A DNA stretch of 5,049 nucleotides from Nitrospirales bacterium (lineage in GTDB: Bacteria; Nitrospirota; Nitrospiria; Nitrospirales; UBA8639): NCBI GenBank assembly GCA_013817135.1, contig JACDDF010000230.1, positions 1 through 5,049 of the forward strand, written 5' to 3'. A program made the position numbers and the translations under genes. The notes below the pieces were generated by a model, which saw only the letters and a list, made by a program, of their open reading frames with translations, was not told the DNA's origin and searched no databases. This document shows positions 1 through 4,645 of the stretch, one piece after another; position 1 is the stretch's first letter, and each line of letters opens with the position of its first letter.

Positions 1-468
1 ATCGTCAACCTTAGCATCTTGGGCGGCCTGCCTGGCATCGGCAAAGGTCGTGCGGACCTCTTTTTTCCATTGAAAATCGTTCTGTTGGAGGAAATAGGTT
101 AACAGACAGGCTGGCCCCTTCCAGAGCCGATTTGGCGCATCGGCCAGGTCCACGTCCCCGCCGCTGGGAGAGGTGCCGGTCAATGTTTTTTGTTCTTCAC
201 ATTTTACTTTCACTTCCACATCGTGCGGCTGTGACCTTTCCGTGGTGGCCGTATACCCCATTTCCTCAAAACGCTCCTTGACCGTGGCAATCAAGGGCTG
301 GGCATCATATTCCCCTTTTTCCGTTAAGGCGAGGACCTCGACCAACACGATCTGGGCGGTTTCTAATTTGGTTTTTTGCTCAGTGGTAAGAGAAATCTGC
401 CGGGCGTCGGATTGAGTGCCGTCAAACCACAACATTGCGAAAATAAAGAAAACAGGCCAGGCTTTCAT
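1..468 (-). CDS. Secreted protein of unknown function (N-terminal 156 residues, cut by window edge)
   Basis: The reading frame is open from the ATG at 468 to the left edge (156 codons, no stop), so the C-terminus is missing. The first ~22 residues look like a Sec signal peptide: MKAWPVFFIFAMLWF forms a Lys-plus-hydrophobic core and ends at a plausible cleavage site after SDA (about residue 22). The mature part is hydrophilic. It begins RQISLTTEQKTKLE, then has an alternating strand/helix-like stretch (TAQIVLVEVLALTEKG, then LIATVKERFEEMGY) and a charged region rich in Asp and Glu. There is a single Cys in VKVKCEEQ and another in KGPACLLTYF, so one disulfide is possible. The start is fixed by a near-perfect Shine-Dalgarno (AGGAGG, six bases before ATG). 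I do not recognise the family. The signal peptide suggests a periplasmic or exported protein. It is divergent from proC and shares a 355-bp intergenic region with it. Confidence 0.82.
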   Translation of the reverse strand, partial: MKAWPVFFIFAMLWFDGTQSDARQISLTTEQKTKLETAQIVLVEVLALTEKGEYDAQPLIATVKERFEEMGYTATTERSQPHDVEVKVKCEEQKTLTGTSPSGGDVDLADAPNRLWKGPACLLTYFLQQNDFQWKKEVRTTFADARQAAQDAKVDD

Positions 469-474
469 ACCTTA

Positions 475-480
475 CCTCCT
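475..480 (-). promoter_or_regulatory. Ribosome binding site of the secreted-protein gene
   Basis: On the minus strand AGGAGG lies six bases upstream of the ATG at 468, an ideal Shine-Dalgarno. It decides the start and contrasts with proC, which has none. Confidence 0.85.
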
Positions 481-531
481 TGGCTTCTAATTTTTGACCA
501 TTGTGGATTGCAACGTAGGCGAAATGGGGAC

Positions 532-545
532 GAAACAAATGTTTC
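532..545. repeat. Short inverted repeat, possible operator
   Basis: GAAACA-AA-TGTTTC is a perfect 6-bp inverted repeat with a two-base centre, 64-77 bases upstream of the minus-strand ATG at 468. The position and symmetry fit a dimeric repressor site, but no regulator is known for it. It differs by one extra base in each half from the GAAC-N4-GTTC operator at 3921-3936. Confidence 0.3.
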
Positions 546-788
546 AAAAGGAATTTGCCAGGGTTTTCTAATATACCCCTCACATTGAGCGGGGGGCAAC
601 CCAATGCCGTCGTGAAAACTTTCGACCAGATTGCCTTGGCAAGCTACTGATCGCCCTACCTCATGCAGGGGTCTTATTTGAAAAAGTTTGTTACTCGATA
701 TCAATATTGGTTAAAGAAATAGGTCCTCGAGGGGTTTGATTGGGAAAATGCAGATTGAGGGATTTAGTTAATATTCCCTTGGGATAAG

Positions 789-817
789 TTGAACCTTTAT
801 CAGTCTCCGGCTATACT
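789..817 (+). promoter_or_regulatory. Sigma-70-type promoter of proC
   Basis: TTGAAC (789-794) and TATACT (812-817) are separated by exactly 17 bases. The -10 box matches the consensus at 5 of 6 positions and the -35 at 4 of 6. With the usual seven-base distance the transcript would start at about 824, which is the A of the proC ATG. No Shine-Dalgarno sequence precedes that ATG (CTCGGCGC), so a leaderless mRNA is the natural reading. Confidence 0.68.
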
Positions 818-823
818 CGGCGC

Positions 824-1636
824 ATGTCACAGTCACCAAAGTTGGCATTTTTAGGGGCAGGCAATTTGTGTGAAGCTTTGGTGACCGGAATTTTGAAGGC
901 CCACCTTGCGTCTCCTGCCAATATTTCGGTGACCGATATTTCCTCAATTCGATTAGAGCATTTCCAAAAGACATTTCAAGTTCAGGTGGGATCTAATAAC
1001 GCTGAAGAAGTGAAATCAGCTGATATCATTGTTGTCTGTGTGAAACCTCAGGTCATGGATATTGTGCTATCGGAGATCAAAGATCAGCTTTCTCCGAAGC
1101 ACCTACTGATTTCTGTCGCAGCAGGCTATCCGTTGGCTCGCATTCAACAGCATGTTGGGGAAAATGTTTCTTTAATTCGTGCGATGCCCAATACCCCGGC
1201 AGTCATCCAGGAAGGCGTAACGGCATTGGCCGGGAGTTCATGTCTTCCCTCGCAGCATCTTCTGCTGGCTCAATCCATATTTGAATCGGTGGGCAGAGTG
1301 GTCACGGTGGAAGAATCCTTAATGGATGCCGTAACCGGCTTGAGCGGAAGCGGTCCAGCATATATATACCTGGTGATTGAAGCACTCACCGACGGTGGGG
1401 TGCGGGTGGGTCTTCCACGGACCGTTGCCACTGTGCTTGCGGCACAAACGGTATTAGGGGCGGCCAGGATGGTACTCGAAAGTGGCGAACATCCTGCTTT
1501 ACTCAAAGATCGGGTGACCTCACCAGGTGGGACGACAATTGCGGGTCTGCAACAATTAGAAACCGGGCGGTTACGGGCGACCTTAATGAAAGCCGTCGAA
1601 GCTGCTACGGCCCGGTCTCATGAGCTGGGCCAATAA
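824..1636 (+). CDS. proC: Pyrroline-5-carboxylate reductase (proline biosynthesis)
   Basis: A 270-residue protein, the normal length for this family. It catalyses the last step of proline synthesis: NAD(P)H-dependent reduction of 1-pyrroline-5-carboxylate to proline in the cytoplasm. The N-terminal Rossmann fold shows the dinucleotide motif FLGAGNL (9-15), followed by the typical VCVKPQ (71-76) and IRAMPNTPA (118-126). The C-terminal dimerisation and substrate domain has TGLSGSGPAYIY (171-182). The ProC signature is KDRVTSPGGTTIAGLQQLE (228-246), with SPGGTT intact. All expected family motifs are present and no frame damage is visible. The ATG at 824 gives the standard short N-terminus before the Rossmann motif. 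It lacks a ribosome site but lies exactly where the promoter predicts the transcript to begin. The small gene at 1701 follows after 64 bases on the same strand and may be co-transcribed. Confidence 0.97.
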   Translation: MSQSPKLAFLGAGNLCEALVTGILKAHLASPANISVTDISSIRLEHFQKTFQVQVGSNNAEEVKSADIIVVCVKPQVMDIVLSEIKDQLSPKHLLISVAAGYPLARIQQHVGENVSLIRAMPNTPAVIQEGVTALAGSSCLPSQHLLLAQSIFESVGRVVTVEESLMDAVTGLSGSGPAYIYLVIEALTDGGVRVGLPRTVATVLAAQTVLGAARMVLESGEHPALLKDRVTSPGGTTIAGLQQLETGRLRATLMKAVEAATARSHELGQ

Positions 1637-1700
1637 TGAGCTCGGTCGCGCTGACGCTAGATGCACATATGGCATAAGATTTTATTGAAAGGAGTACACG

Positions 1701-1886
1701 GTGCAGTATTGGGTCAAAGTCATTTTTGTTGATAATAAAGAATTAGAATTCAAGGACGCGATTCGCCATACCATCAGCGATGACATGGAAATTCTTGAAA
1801 TTGATACTCCCAAGGAAGTCACCATCATTCCCTTGAAGCAAATTAAGTATTTTTCTTGCGACGCAGGAGTCTTTGCCAAATCATAA
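1701..1886 (+). CDS. Small 61-residue protein of unknown function
   Basis: Starts with GTG, six bases after a good Shine-Dalgarno (GAAAGGAG, 1687-1694), and ends in TAA. The protein begins MQYWVKVIFVDNKELEF. By eye it looks like a compact beta-rich domain: a strand (YWVKVIFVD), a strand or turn (KELEFKDAI), an acidic link, then MEILEID and VTIIPLKQIKYFSCD as further strands. There is no signal peptide or membrane segment, so it is probably cytoplasmic. The pattern recalls small SH3-like or PilZ-sized barrels, but no diagnostic motif is present and I assign no function. It lies 64 bases after proC with no terminator visible between them, so proC readthrough is likely. Its G+C content is low, about 40%. 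Confidence 0.8.
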   Translation: MQYWVKVIFVDNKELEFKDAIRHTISDDMEILEIDTPKEVTIIPLKQIKYFSCDAGVFAKS

Positions 1887-2224
1887 GGTAGAGGCCGTGA
1901 GTTGGGTGAGGGGTCTGTTAATATTCCAATTGGATTATCCGAAAGTAATGGGGGGACGTTCTTGTTCTTGTTCGTTACATGGTCAAATTGCCTATTTCCC
2001 TATTTAAAACGGGAATACCCTAAATTTTTTAAATATTGGCTCGCCAACAGAAAGGTATCAGATTTTGTCTCTTATAAGGGATATGGGAGAAACTCTTCTT
2101 GCCTAATTCGTCTCTTTATGCCACCATAATCTTATTCCCGTAATCCGGCGTTGATCTTCTTTCATAAGGCACCCCATTCAAAACATAGGAAGGACAATTC
2201 GTTGAAGACGCGGAAGGAATGATC
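1887..2224 (+). other. Intergenic region upstream of the lytic transglycosylase
   Basis: About 340 bases with no gene I can support. A TTG-initiated frame from 1902 has no ribosome site and an unconvincing composition. The region holds a short TTCTTG tandem repeat (about 1961-1976), a weak terminator-like structure near 1992-2030, and TTGGC-TC-GCCAA symmetry at 2036-2047. I found no -35/-10 pair with good spacing. The 3' end contains two purine-rich Shine-Dalgarno-like tracts, AGGAAGGA (2187-2194) and GGAAGGA (2212-2218). Confidence 0.5.
1992..2030 (+). terminator. Weak candidate intrinsic terminator after the 61-residue gene
   Basis: TATTTCCC can pair with GGGAATA across a ten-base loop, with one bulge, and a TAAATTTTTT tract follows shortly after (2021-2030). 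A smaller GGG-AATA-CCC stem just before the T-run is an alternative. The stems are short and A+T-rich, so this is only a possible end for the proC / small-gene transcript. Confidence 0.25.
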
Positions 2225-2965
2225 ATGCTCATGGAAACGATCAAACACGTTGGTAAACAAATCGGTCTGGTCCTGGTCTTGTTGGTCGGACTGTTGGTCC
2301 TTTGGGAACTTCCCCACCATGATCGCAATTACCTCTCCCATCAGGAGCGGACTGCCCAATTAGGAACAAAGCTGCCGGCGTATGAGGTAAGGACATTTTT
2401 GCGCCATATTGAGACTAGGCTTCCTTCTTATCGTGAAGAATTTCAGCAAGCTGAAATAAAATCAGGGATTTCATGGATGTTATTAGCGGCCATGGCCTAT
2501 CAAGAGTCTCAATGGAATCACAAGGCAGTTAGTCCCACAGGGGTTCGAGGAATTATGATGCTCACACGTTCCACAGCCTCGGATCTGGGAATCAAGAATC
2601 GGCTTGACCCTTCAAAAAGTATTGCCGGTGGGGCCCGCTATCTATCCTATTTACAAAAACGGGTTCCTGACAACATTCGAATGCCGGATCGCATGTTTAT
2701 TGCCCTTGCGGCTTACAATGTCGGCATGGGACATATTAACGATGCTCGATTGCTTGCTGATCGCCTAGGTAAAAACTCTGATCAGTGGGATGACCTTAAA
2801 AGCATTCTTCCCCTCTTGGCTCATAAAGAATATTACCAGGATCTGCCTCATCGTTATGCCCGTGGGTGGGAGCCTGTAAAATATGTAAAGCGTATTCGAG
2901 CCTATCGGAACATCCTTCAGCAGGTTATGAAGCGTGAAGCAAAAATGTCGCAAGTGGATATTTAA
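2225..2965 (+). CDS. Membrane-anchored MltF-like lytic transglycosylase, catalytic domain only
   Basis: A 246-residue peptidoglycan-cleaving enzyme of the GH23 / MltF type, which cuts the MurNAc-GlcNAc bond with formation of 1,6-anhydro-MurNAc in the periplasm. A basic N-terminus (ETIKHVGKQ) leads into one hydrophobic segment (about 13-29) with no lipobox Cys or clear cleavage site, so it is likely an uncleaved signal anchor. The catalytic domain has LLAAMAYQESQWN with catalytic Glu94 followed by Ser95, then SPTGVRGIMMLT (104-114), IAGGARYL (133-140), ALAAYNVG (160-167) and YYQDLPHRYARG (203-214). All of these are close to E. coli MltF. The N-terminal solute-binding-type domain of full MltF (about 500 residues) is absent. 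Of three in-frame ATGs (2219, 2225, 2231), 2225 is chosen because GGAAGGA ends six bases before it; at 2219 the spacing would be zero. The start at 2219 would add two residues. Confidence 0.9.
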   Translation: MLMETIKHVGKQIGLVLVLLVGLLVLWELPHHDRNYLSHQERTAQLGTKLPAYEVRTFLRHIETRLPSYREEFQQAEIKSGISWMLLAAMAYQESQWNHKAVSPTGVRGIMMLTRSTASDLGIKNRLDPSKSIAGGARYLSYLQKRVPDNIRMPDRMFIALAAYNVGMGHINDARLLADRLGKNSDQWDDLKSILPLLAHKEYYQDLPHRYARGWEPVKYVKRIRAYRNILQQVMKREAKMSQVDI

Positions 2966-3198
2966 TTCGTTCCTCTTTTATTTGATCTTTGGCCCCTCTC
3001 GGATAACATTTTTTCTGGCTTTATTCCCTTTGTTTTAGTTCTTTCATATTCCTTTACCTTCCTCATTTCTTCCCCCTTCAAAATATCCAGTGTGGAGTTA
3101 TTGCGCGTGGGCGGGACCACAAACACAGACACCATCAATTTCGTGATCTTGGAGAATGAAATGATGGAATATTTGGAAAAAAATAAATCTTGATCTCC
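2966..3198 (+). other. Pyrimidine-rich spacer with a possible gene tail
   Basis: From the transglycosylase stop to about 3080 the plus strand is strongly C+T-rich with no stable hairpin or clear terminator. From 3092 to 3193 a frame beginning with GTG gives 33 codons, reading VELLRVGGTTNTD and later ILENEMMEYLEKNKS, before TGA. Its codon pattern looks coding-like, but no ribosome site precedes it and the same frame is open back to 2966 without any start codon. It may be the 3' end of a decayed gene or chance. The palindromic element begins six bases after this stop. Confidence 0.3.
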
Positions 3199-3363
3199 AG
3201 GAGCCTGTCGGACTTGGGGGATCGAGAGCGAAAAAGCGGTGGAGCGAGCACAGATTTTAAGGATTTCGCCGGCCCATAGTGGGACTATGGTCCAAGAAAG
3301 CGGTGAAATATGGACCGCTTAGACACTTTTGCAGCCGATTCATCCAAAGTCCGACACGCTCCT
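3199..3363. mobile_element. 165-bp near-palindromic element with terminal inverted repeats (MITE-like)
   Basis: The ends are AGGAGCCTGTCGGACTTGG (3199-3217) and, read on the other strand from 3363, AGGAGCGTGTCGGACTTTGG. They match except for one substitution and one inserted T. The midpoint of the element (about 3281) coincides with an internal perfect hairpin, CCATAGT-GGG-ACTATGG (3274-3290). A second hairpin, AAGCGGT with ACCGCTT, lies at 3298-3320, and another AAGCGGT copy at 3234-3240 could compete for the same partner. The interior has no coding capacity. Size, terminal repeats and overall symmetry fit a non-autonomous transposable element mobilised in trans, or a bacterial interspersed palindromic repeat. 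I see no clear target-site duplication (flanks GATCTCC and AGATGGT), so the exact ends are uncertain. I cannot name the parent insertion-sequence family. Confidence 0.62.
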
Positions 3364-3658
3364 AGATGGTTTGAATGAAAAATTCAAGATAGCGGCAGGA
3401 AGCTAACCGACCCCCACAGGGTCAACGGTGAGAGGAAAATCCGAATCCGGTTTGTTAGCCGTCCGGTAAGTGAACACAGACAATTACGAGAGAGGCGGGA
3501 TCACACCATACGCCGCACCCAAAGCAAGGCTAACACACCAGAACCTCCGACCATTCCGCAACTTTCTTCCATGAAAAACGCTGGCTATTATTTTTCGACA
3601 GGGGCACCCTTGGCAGAGTTGCTCAGGAGATTTGAGGAAAGATGTTCCCACAAACAAC
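3364..3658. other. Non-coding stretch with small inverted repeats
   Basis: No gene is supported on either strand. Visible structure includes TTGAAT-GAAAA-ATTCAA (3371-3387), GACCC-CCACA-GGGTC (3409-3423) nested inside a GCTAAC / GTTAGC pair (3402-3407 with 3454-3459), and nothing clear from 3470 to 3658. It matches no RNA family or riboswitch that I recognise. It lies downstream of the minus-strand terminator of the isocitrate dehydrogenase relic and may once have been ordinary intergenic DNA. Confidence 0.4.
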
Positions 3659-3692
3659 AATGAGCCGGGCTCATGTGGGAGCCCGGCTCATT
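3659..3692 (-). terminator. Intrinsic terminator of the isocitrate dehydrogenase relic
   Basis: AATGAGCCGGGCTC (3659-3672) pairs perfectly with GAGCCCGGCTCATT (3679-3692), a 14-bp GC-rich stem with a six-base loop. On the minus strand it is followed by TGTTGTTTG, a T-rich tail, while the plus-strand side (ACCTACATCC) has none. That orientation, and its place 48 bases beyond the relic's stop codon, make it the terminator of the minus-strand isocitrate dehydrogenase gene. Each arm is also nearly self-palindromic (TGAGCC-G-GGCTCA). The stem shows no mismatches although the gene it served is destroyed. Confidence 0.72.
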
Positions 3693-3739
3693 ACCTACAT
3701 CCTCGGTTCTTTGCGATAAGACAAAACTAGAGTTAACCC

Positions 3740-3894
3740 CTAGGCTAAGCTCTCCAAGATTTTATTGAGGGTAGCACTCGGACGGGCTTGCCTTTGATCG
3801 CTTTCAGTTCCTCTAAAATCCTATCGATATTGGGCTCTTTGGCAATCGGAGCAAATTTTGCTTTCAGGTCAGGATCATCATTTTGATTGGCCAG
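3740..3894 (-). pseudogene. icd: 3' remnant of monomeric-type NADP isocitrate dehydrogenase
   Basis: The minus strand from 3894 reads LANQNDDPDLKAKFAP, IAKEPNIDRILEEL and KAIKGKPV, which resembles the C-terminal region of the ~740-residue monomeric NADP-dependent isocitrate dehydrogenase (isocitrate to 2-oxoglutarate plus CO2). In family members the KGKPV-type motif is followed by a Gly-Gly-Tyr-Tyr segment and then RPSAT-x-N near the end. Here the GGYY segment, roughly 20 codons, is missing. The final PSATLNKILESLA and its TAG (3740-3742) are present, but in the next frame, joined at 3781-3783. Staying in the first frame gives RVLPSIKSWRA and a stop. Upstream of 3894 the frame meets TAG at once and the similarity ends, so over 90% of the gene is absent. 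Its terminator at 3659-3692 remains. The identification rests on recalled family sequence. Confidence 0.68.
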
Positions 3895-3914
3895 CTATAC
3901 TGAACGTTTTCCTC

Positions 3915-3944
3915 TTGGCAGTGAACAATTGTTCACCTTAGCAT
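3915..3944 (+). promoter_or_regulatory. Promoter of the lexA-like gene
   Basis: TTGGCA (3915-3920, 5 of 6 to the -35 consensus) and TAGCAT (3939-3944, 4 of 6 to the -10) are 18 bases apart and flank the palindromic operator. The expected transcript start, about 3951, is only three bases before the ATG at 3954. There is no good Shine-Dalgarno, so this mRNA would also be nearly leaderless. Confidence 0.5.
3921..3936. promoter_or_regulatory. LexA-type (SOS) operator, perfect palindrome
   Basis: GTGAACAATTGTTCAC is a perfect 16-bp palindrome containing GAAC-N4-GTTC, the LexA-box pattern known best from Bacillus and other Gram-positive bacteria and also used in several other phyla. It fills almost the entire spacer between -35 and -10, where a bound repressor would block RNA polymerase. 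It lies 18 bases upstream of a lexA-like reading frame, the usual place for autoregulation. Binding is inferred from pattern and position only. Confidence 0.72.
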
Positions 3945-3953
3945 TGAGCCCTC

Positions 3954-4460
3954 ATGGAACCCCGCTCCCATTTCACTGCCATTCTCGAGTTCTACCGCAC
4001 CCACAGGCGGATGCACACCTACCGGGAGATTATGCGGCTCGCCGGATTTCGCTCCACCAATGCGGCCTCCTAGCTCGTCAAGAAGCTCGTCTCATTCCAG
4101 CTCATCCAACAGGACCTCACAGGAAGACTCCATCCCAGCCGATCCTTTTCTGAACCGCGCGTGTTGGGCACCGTCGAAGTGGGCTTCCCGGCGTCGGCCG
4201 AAGAGGCACTCCTCGATACCCTCAGTCTGGAGGAGTACCTCATCCGGAACAAAGAGGCCACCTATCTGCTCCGGGTTCAAGGGGATTCGATGGTCGACGC
4301 CGGGATTCTCCCTGGCGATTCCGTCTTGGTGGAGCGACGCGAGGATGCCAAGGATTTGGACATTGTGATTGCGGAAGTTGATGGTGAGTGGACGATGAAG
4401 GTGTTCCGGAAGCACGGGCGGCGGGACTACGATGACCTCCGGCGAGTGGCTGCCGTTCAG
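3954..4460 (+). pseudogene. lexA: LexA-like SOS repressor (S24 peptidase), broken by an amber codon and 3' loss
   Basis: From ATG 3954 the frame reads MEPRSHFTAILEFYRTHRR, then TYREIMRLAGFRSTNAAS, a LexA-type winged-helix DNA-binding domain. It stops at TAG (4071-4073, codon 40) where a Lys or similar is expected before LVKKLV. The same frame then continues through the linker (TGRLHPSRSFSEPRVLGTVE) and the S24 self-cleavage domain. Catalytic Ser112 is in RVQGDSMVDAG and Lys149 in EWTMKVF, 37 residues apart as in LexA and UmuD. The cleavage dipeptide, normally Ala-Gly, is Val76-Gly77 here. After Lys149 only about 20 residues resemble the family, ending DDLRRVAAVQ, so about half of the last ~45 residues is missing, most likely a deletion near 4421-4440. 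The frame runs on to a stop at 4698-4700 overlapping the groEL 3' end, which is probably not meaningful. A GTG at 4161 could restart a UmuD-like product. Its G+C is higher than the genes to the left. Confidence 0.75.
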
Positions 4461-4581
4461 TACCCTCGCCAGATGAGTCATAGAATATGCAGTCGAGGAA
4501 GCACGGCTACTCATGCACGATATGTACTAACTAATCCGAGCAGCCACGAACGAAACCTCATTGTTGCAAGCACTCAGTGGC

Positions 4582-4618
4582 AAAGGGCCGGATGGCCCAC
4601 TGTGGCCTCAGGCCCTTT
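4582..4618. repeat. GC-rich inverted repeat with alternative pairings
   Basis: AAAGGGCC (4582-4589) pairs perfectly with GGCCCTTT (4611-4618). The left arm can instead form GGGCC-GGAT-GGCCC (4585-4598), extended by CAGTGG (4575-4580) with CCACTG (4597-4602). It lies between converging genes and could act as a weak bidirectional terminator. Mutually exclusive stems are a sequence fact; any switching role is not supported. Confidence 0.4.
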
Positions 4619-4625
4619 ACTTACG

Positions 4626-4645
4626 TGCACCGATTCATCGGTGCA
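4626..4645. repeat. Perfect 9-bp inverted repeat downstream of groEL
   Basis: TGCACCGAT-TC-ATCGGTGCA folds as an 8-bp stem with a four-base loop or a 9-bp cruciform. It lies about 20 bases beyond the groEL stop codon on the minus strand. The minus-strand T6 run (4653-4658) comes before the stem, not after it, so it is not a standard intrinsic terminator; it may stabilise the 3' end. Confidence 0.4.

Larger units (their letters stand above)
469..788. other. Divergent intergenic region between the secreted-protein gene and proC
   Basis: About 320 bases without a convincing gene. Short minus-strand frames here lack ribosome sites and resemble nothing, and they overlap the 5' end and signal-peptide region of the secreted-protein gene. 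I see the Shine-Dalgarno of the minus gene at 475-480, a small inverted repeat at 532-545 and another at 631-642 (TTGCC-TT-GGCAA). No clear -35/-10 pair was found for the minus-strand gene. The best candidate, TTGCAA with a 17-base gap to TTAGAA, is weak. Confidence 0.6.

Noticed and set aside
465..704. Minus-strand reading frame of 79 codons upstream of the secreted-protein gene
   Set aside because: No ribosome site, overlaps the strong Shine-Dalgarno and start of the gene at 468, and the composition does not look like a protein.
2085..2102. Possible sigma-54 promoter upstream of the transglycosylase
   Set aside because: The GG and GC elements do not have the required spacing: the TTGC at 2099-2102 has no GG at the right distance upstream.
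1902..2129. Plus-strand frame of 75 codons after the small gene
   Set aside because: TTG start without a Shine-Dalgarno, sits in A+T-rich intergenic DNA, and shows no recognisable motif.
3199..3363. Rho-independent terminator of the transglycosylase gene
   Set aside because: The inverted repeats are 127 bases apart, no T-run follows, and the terminal-repeat structure better fits a mobile or interspersed repeat element.
3364..3658. tRNA, cobalamin riboswitch or CRISPR-like structure
   Set aside because: No cloverleaf or TPsiC arm, no conserved riboswitch core, and no regularly spaced direct repeats were seen.
3887..4153. Plus-strand frame of 88 codons over the start of the lexA-like gene
   Set aside because: It is an out-of-frame shadow: the alternative frame from ATG 3954 shows clear LexA winged-helix similarity across the amber codon.
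4092..4514. Minus-strand frame of 140 codons opposite the lexA-like remnant
   Set aside because: Antisense to the S24 peptidase domain, whose plus-strand motifs (GDSM, TMK) are unmistakable; long antisense frames are expected in G+C-rich DNA.
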